The notes beneath the pieces are model-generated. The model ran no database searches and was not told the origin of the DNA. It saw nothing but the letters and a program-made list of their open reading frames with translations. From contig NW_019091406.1 in assembly GCF_001949145.1 (NCBI RefSeq), positions 1,235,311-1,297,310 of the forward strand: DNA of 62,000 bases. The letters are read 5' to 3'. Position numbers and translations under genes: made by a program. This document shows, piece by piece, positions 61,226 to 62,000 of this stretch (positions are counted from its first letter, which is position 1; every line of letters begins with the position of its first letter). Source of the stretch: Acanthaster planci. Its lineage: Eukaryota > Echinodermata > Asteroidea > Valvatida > Acanthasteridae.

Positions 61226-62000
61226 GTGAGGTTTTGCTGTCTAGAAGTTGCCTTGATTGTTCTACATGCGGCAGAAGTCATTGGGTCTGTAGTCAGGCCC
61301 CTGAACTCCTCACAAGTCATCCAGTCAAAGCTAAGTAACAAGCCGTTCCAGATAAGCTGTGACAGAAACATTCCCTTGTCATTGCTCATTCTGCTTCTTG
61401 TGACTAGGGCATGTCTGTAACCAGGTCTGTTACCCTCCTTCTGACAGGACTTGTGATGGACTTGCAACTGACTGGACAGTAGCTCTGTTATCAATTGTTA
61501 CATTGTACTCTACACACCGCATCCCAAATTGAACTATTGTTGACAAATTCACATCGTCACTCAGATTTCCCATCAGTTGCCTATCTCGCTGCTGTCTGAG
61601 CTGCTGTCATTTCACACTGTTGCTTCCCTTTCAAGTAAAACTTGTTGCCTGGAGTTGTTCAATTAATCTGCAGTTGAGTGATGTTAGTCAGACTATCTGC
61701 CTATCTGAACTCGTTTATAGCTGAGAATCTGAATGTGTGTGGGGAAAAAACAAACAGGAATACAGTCAGATTTGTGAAGAATAGCCCCGAAAGTTGGGAA
61801 TGGTCCACTTTGTGCATAAACCAGTCTGTGGCAGCTCTCTGATCAGAATGCTGTGTTTTTAATGCCTGTTCTGTAACGAGAATAAGGCATTCCGAATTGA
61901 ACGTTCCAACTGTTCTGAATTGTGAGACACTCCCATGGTTTACAGAGGAGGGTGTAGTGGTGTGTGCTTGATTCGTCTGTAGGCCTGTGTACTGATAATA
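61226..62000 (+). other. DNAH6: DNAH6 intron running to the window edge
   Basis: After donor GAG|GTGAGG no further DNAH6 exon (the linker end, expected to begin with a sequence like RLNALAAIVQG) is found before 62000. Confidence 0.75.
61310..61404 (-). repeat. Diverged partial copy of the 56384-56645 element
   Basis: Read on the - strand, GTCACAAGAAGCAGAATGAG, then CAATGACAAGGGAATG and a tail ending TTTGACTGG line up with GTCACAAGTAACGGGGTGAA, CAATGACAAAGGAATG and TTCAGACTGG in the centre of the element at 56476-56553. It is in the intron after the last DNAH6 exon of the window. Confidence 0.55.

Noticed and set aside
60823-61494. 223-codon - strand frame
   Set aside because: It is antisense to the last DNAH6 exon and arises from that exon's GC-rich codons plus repeat sequence.

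Overview
This is a stretch of an animal nuclear genome. The genes are split by GT-AG introns, the DNA is rich in small transposable elements, and four protein families known from animals are present. The recurring word TAGGCCTA, the many ACATGTACATG palindromes and the gene families suggest a marine invertebrate deuterostome, most likely an echinoderm. That assignment is an inference; nothing here proves the species.

Layout. Positions 1-4360 hold no gene I can defend: a tandem array of about 270-bp units, a foldback MITE and a 131-bp duplication with an N at its junction. PSMB4 (20S proteasome beta-7 subunit) runs on the + strand from 4715 to 12155 in seven coding exons that join in frame to 255 residues. 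Palindromic NRF1-type sites lie just upstream. IAH1 (a GDSL/SGNH esterase) runs on the - strand from 19247 to 14472 in six exons; all catalytic blocks are present, but the last exon has an apparent one-base frameshift after the active site. A large - strand gene from 39403 to 21810 encodes an unusual filamin-family protein. It has a short N-terminal region, one transmembrane helix, one calponin-homology (CH) domain, a filamin repeat, about 820 residues of Ser-rich disordered sequence in a single 3066-nt exon, and a second filamin repeat split across a 4-kb intron. DNAH6 (axonemal inner-arm dynein heavy chain 6) starts at 43685 on the + strand. Its first 22 coding exons (1391 codons) are here, and it leaves the window before AAA1.

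The four genes show no shared pathway; they are ordinary neighbours. Within them, introns host many non-autonomous elements. Several have arms made of minisatellite repeats in inverted orientation (4908-6463, 42650-43612, 56384-56645). One long-TIR element lies about 20 bp from a splice acceptor of the filamin-like gene. X-box (RFX) and FOX-type sequences upstream of DNAH6 fit its expected ciliary control.

All exon models were built by eye from splice signals, reading phase and family knowledge. No alignment or transcript evidence was available. The most unusual item is the transmembrane-CH-filamin protein.
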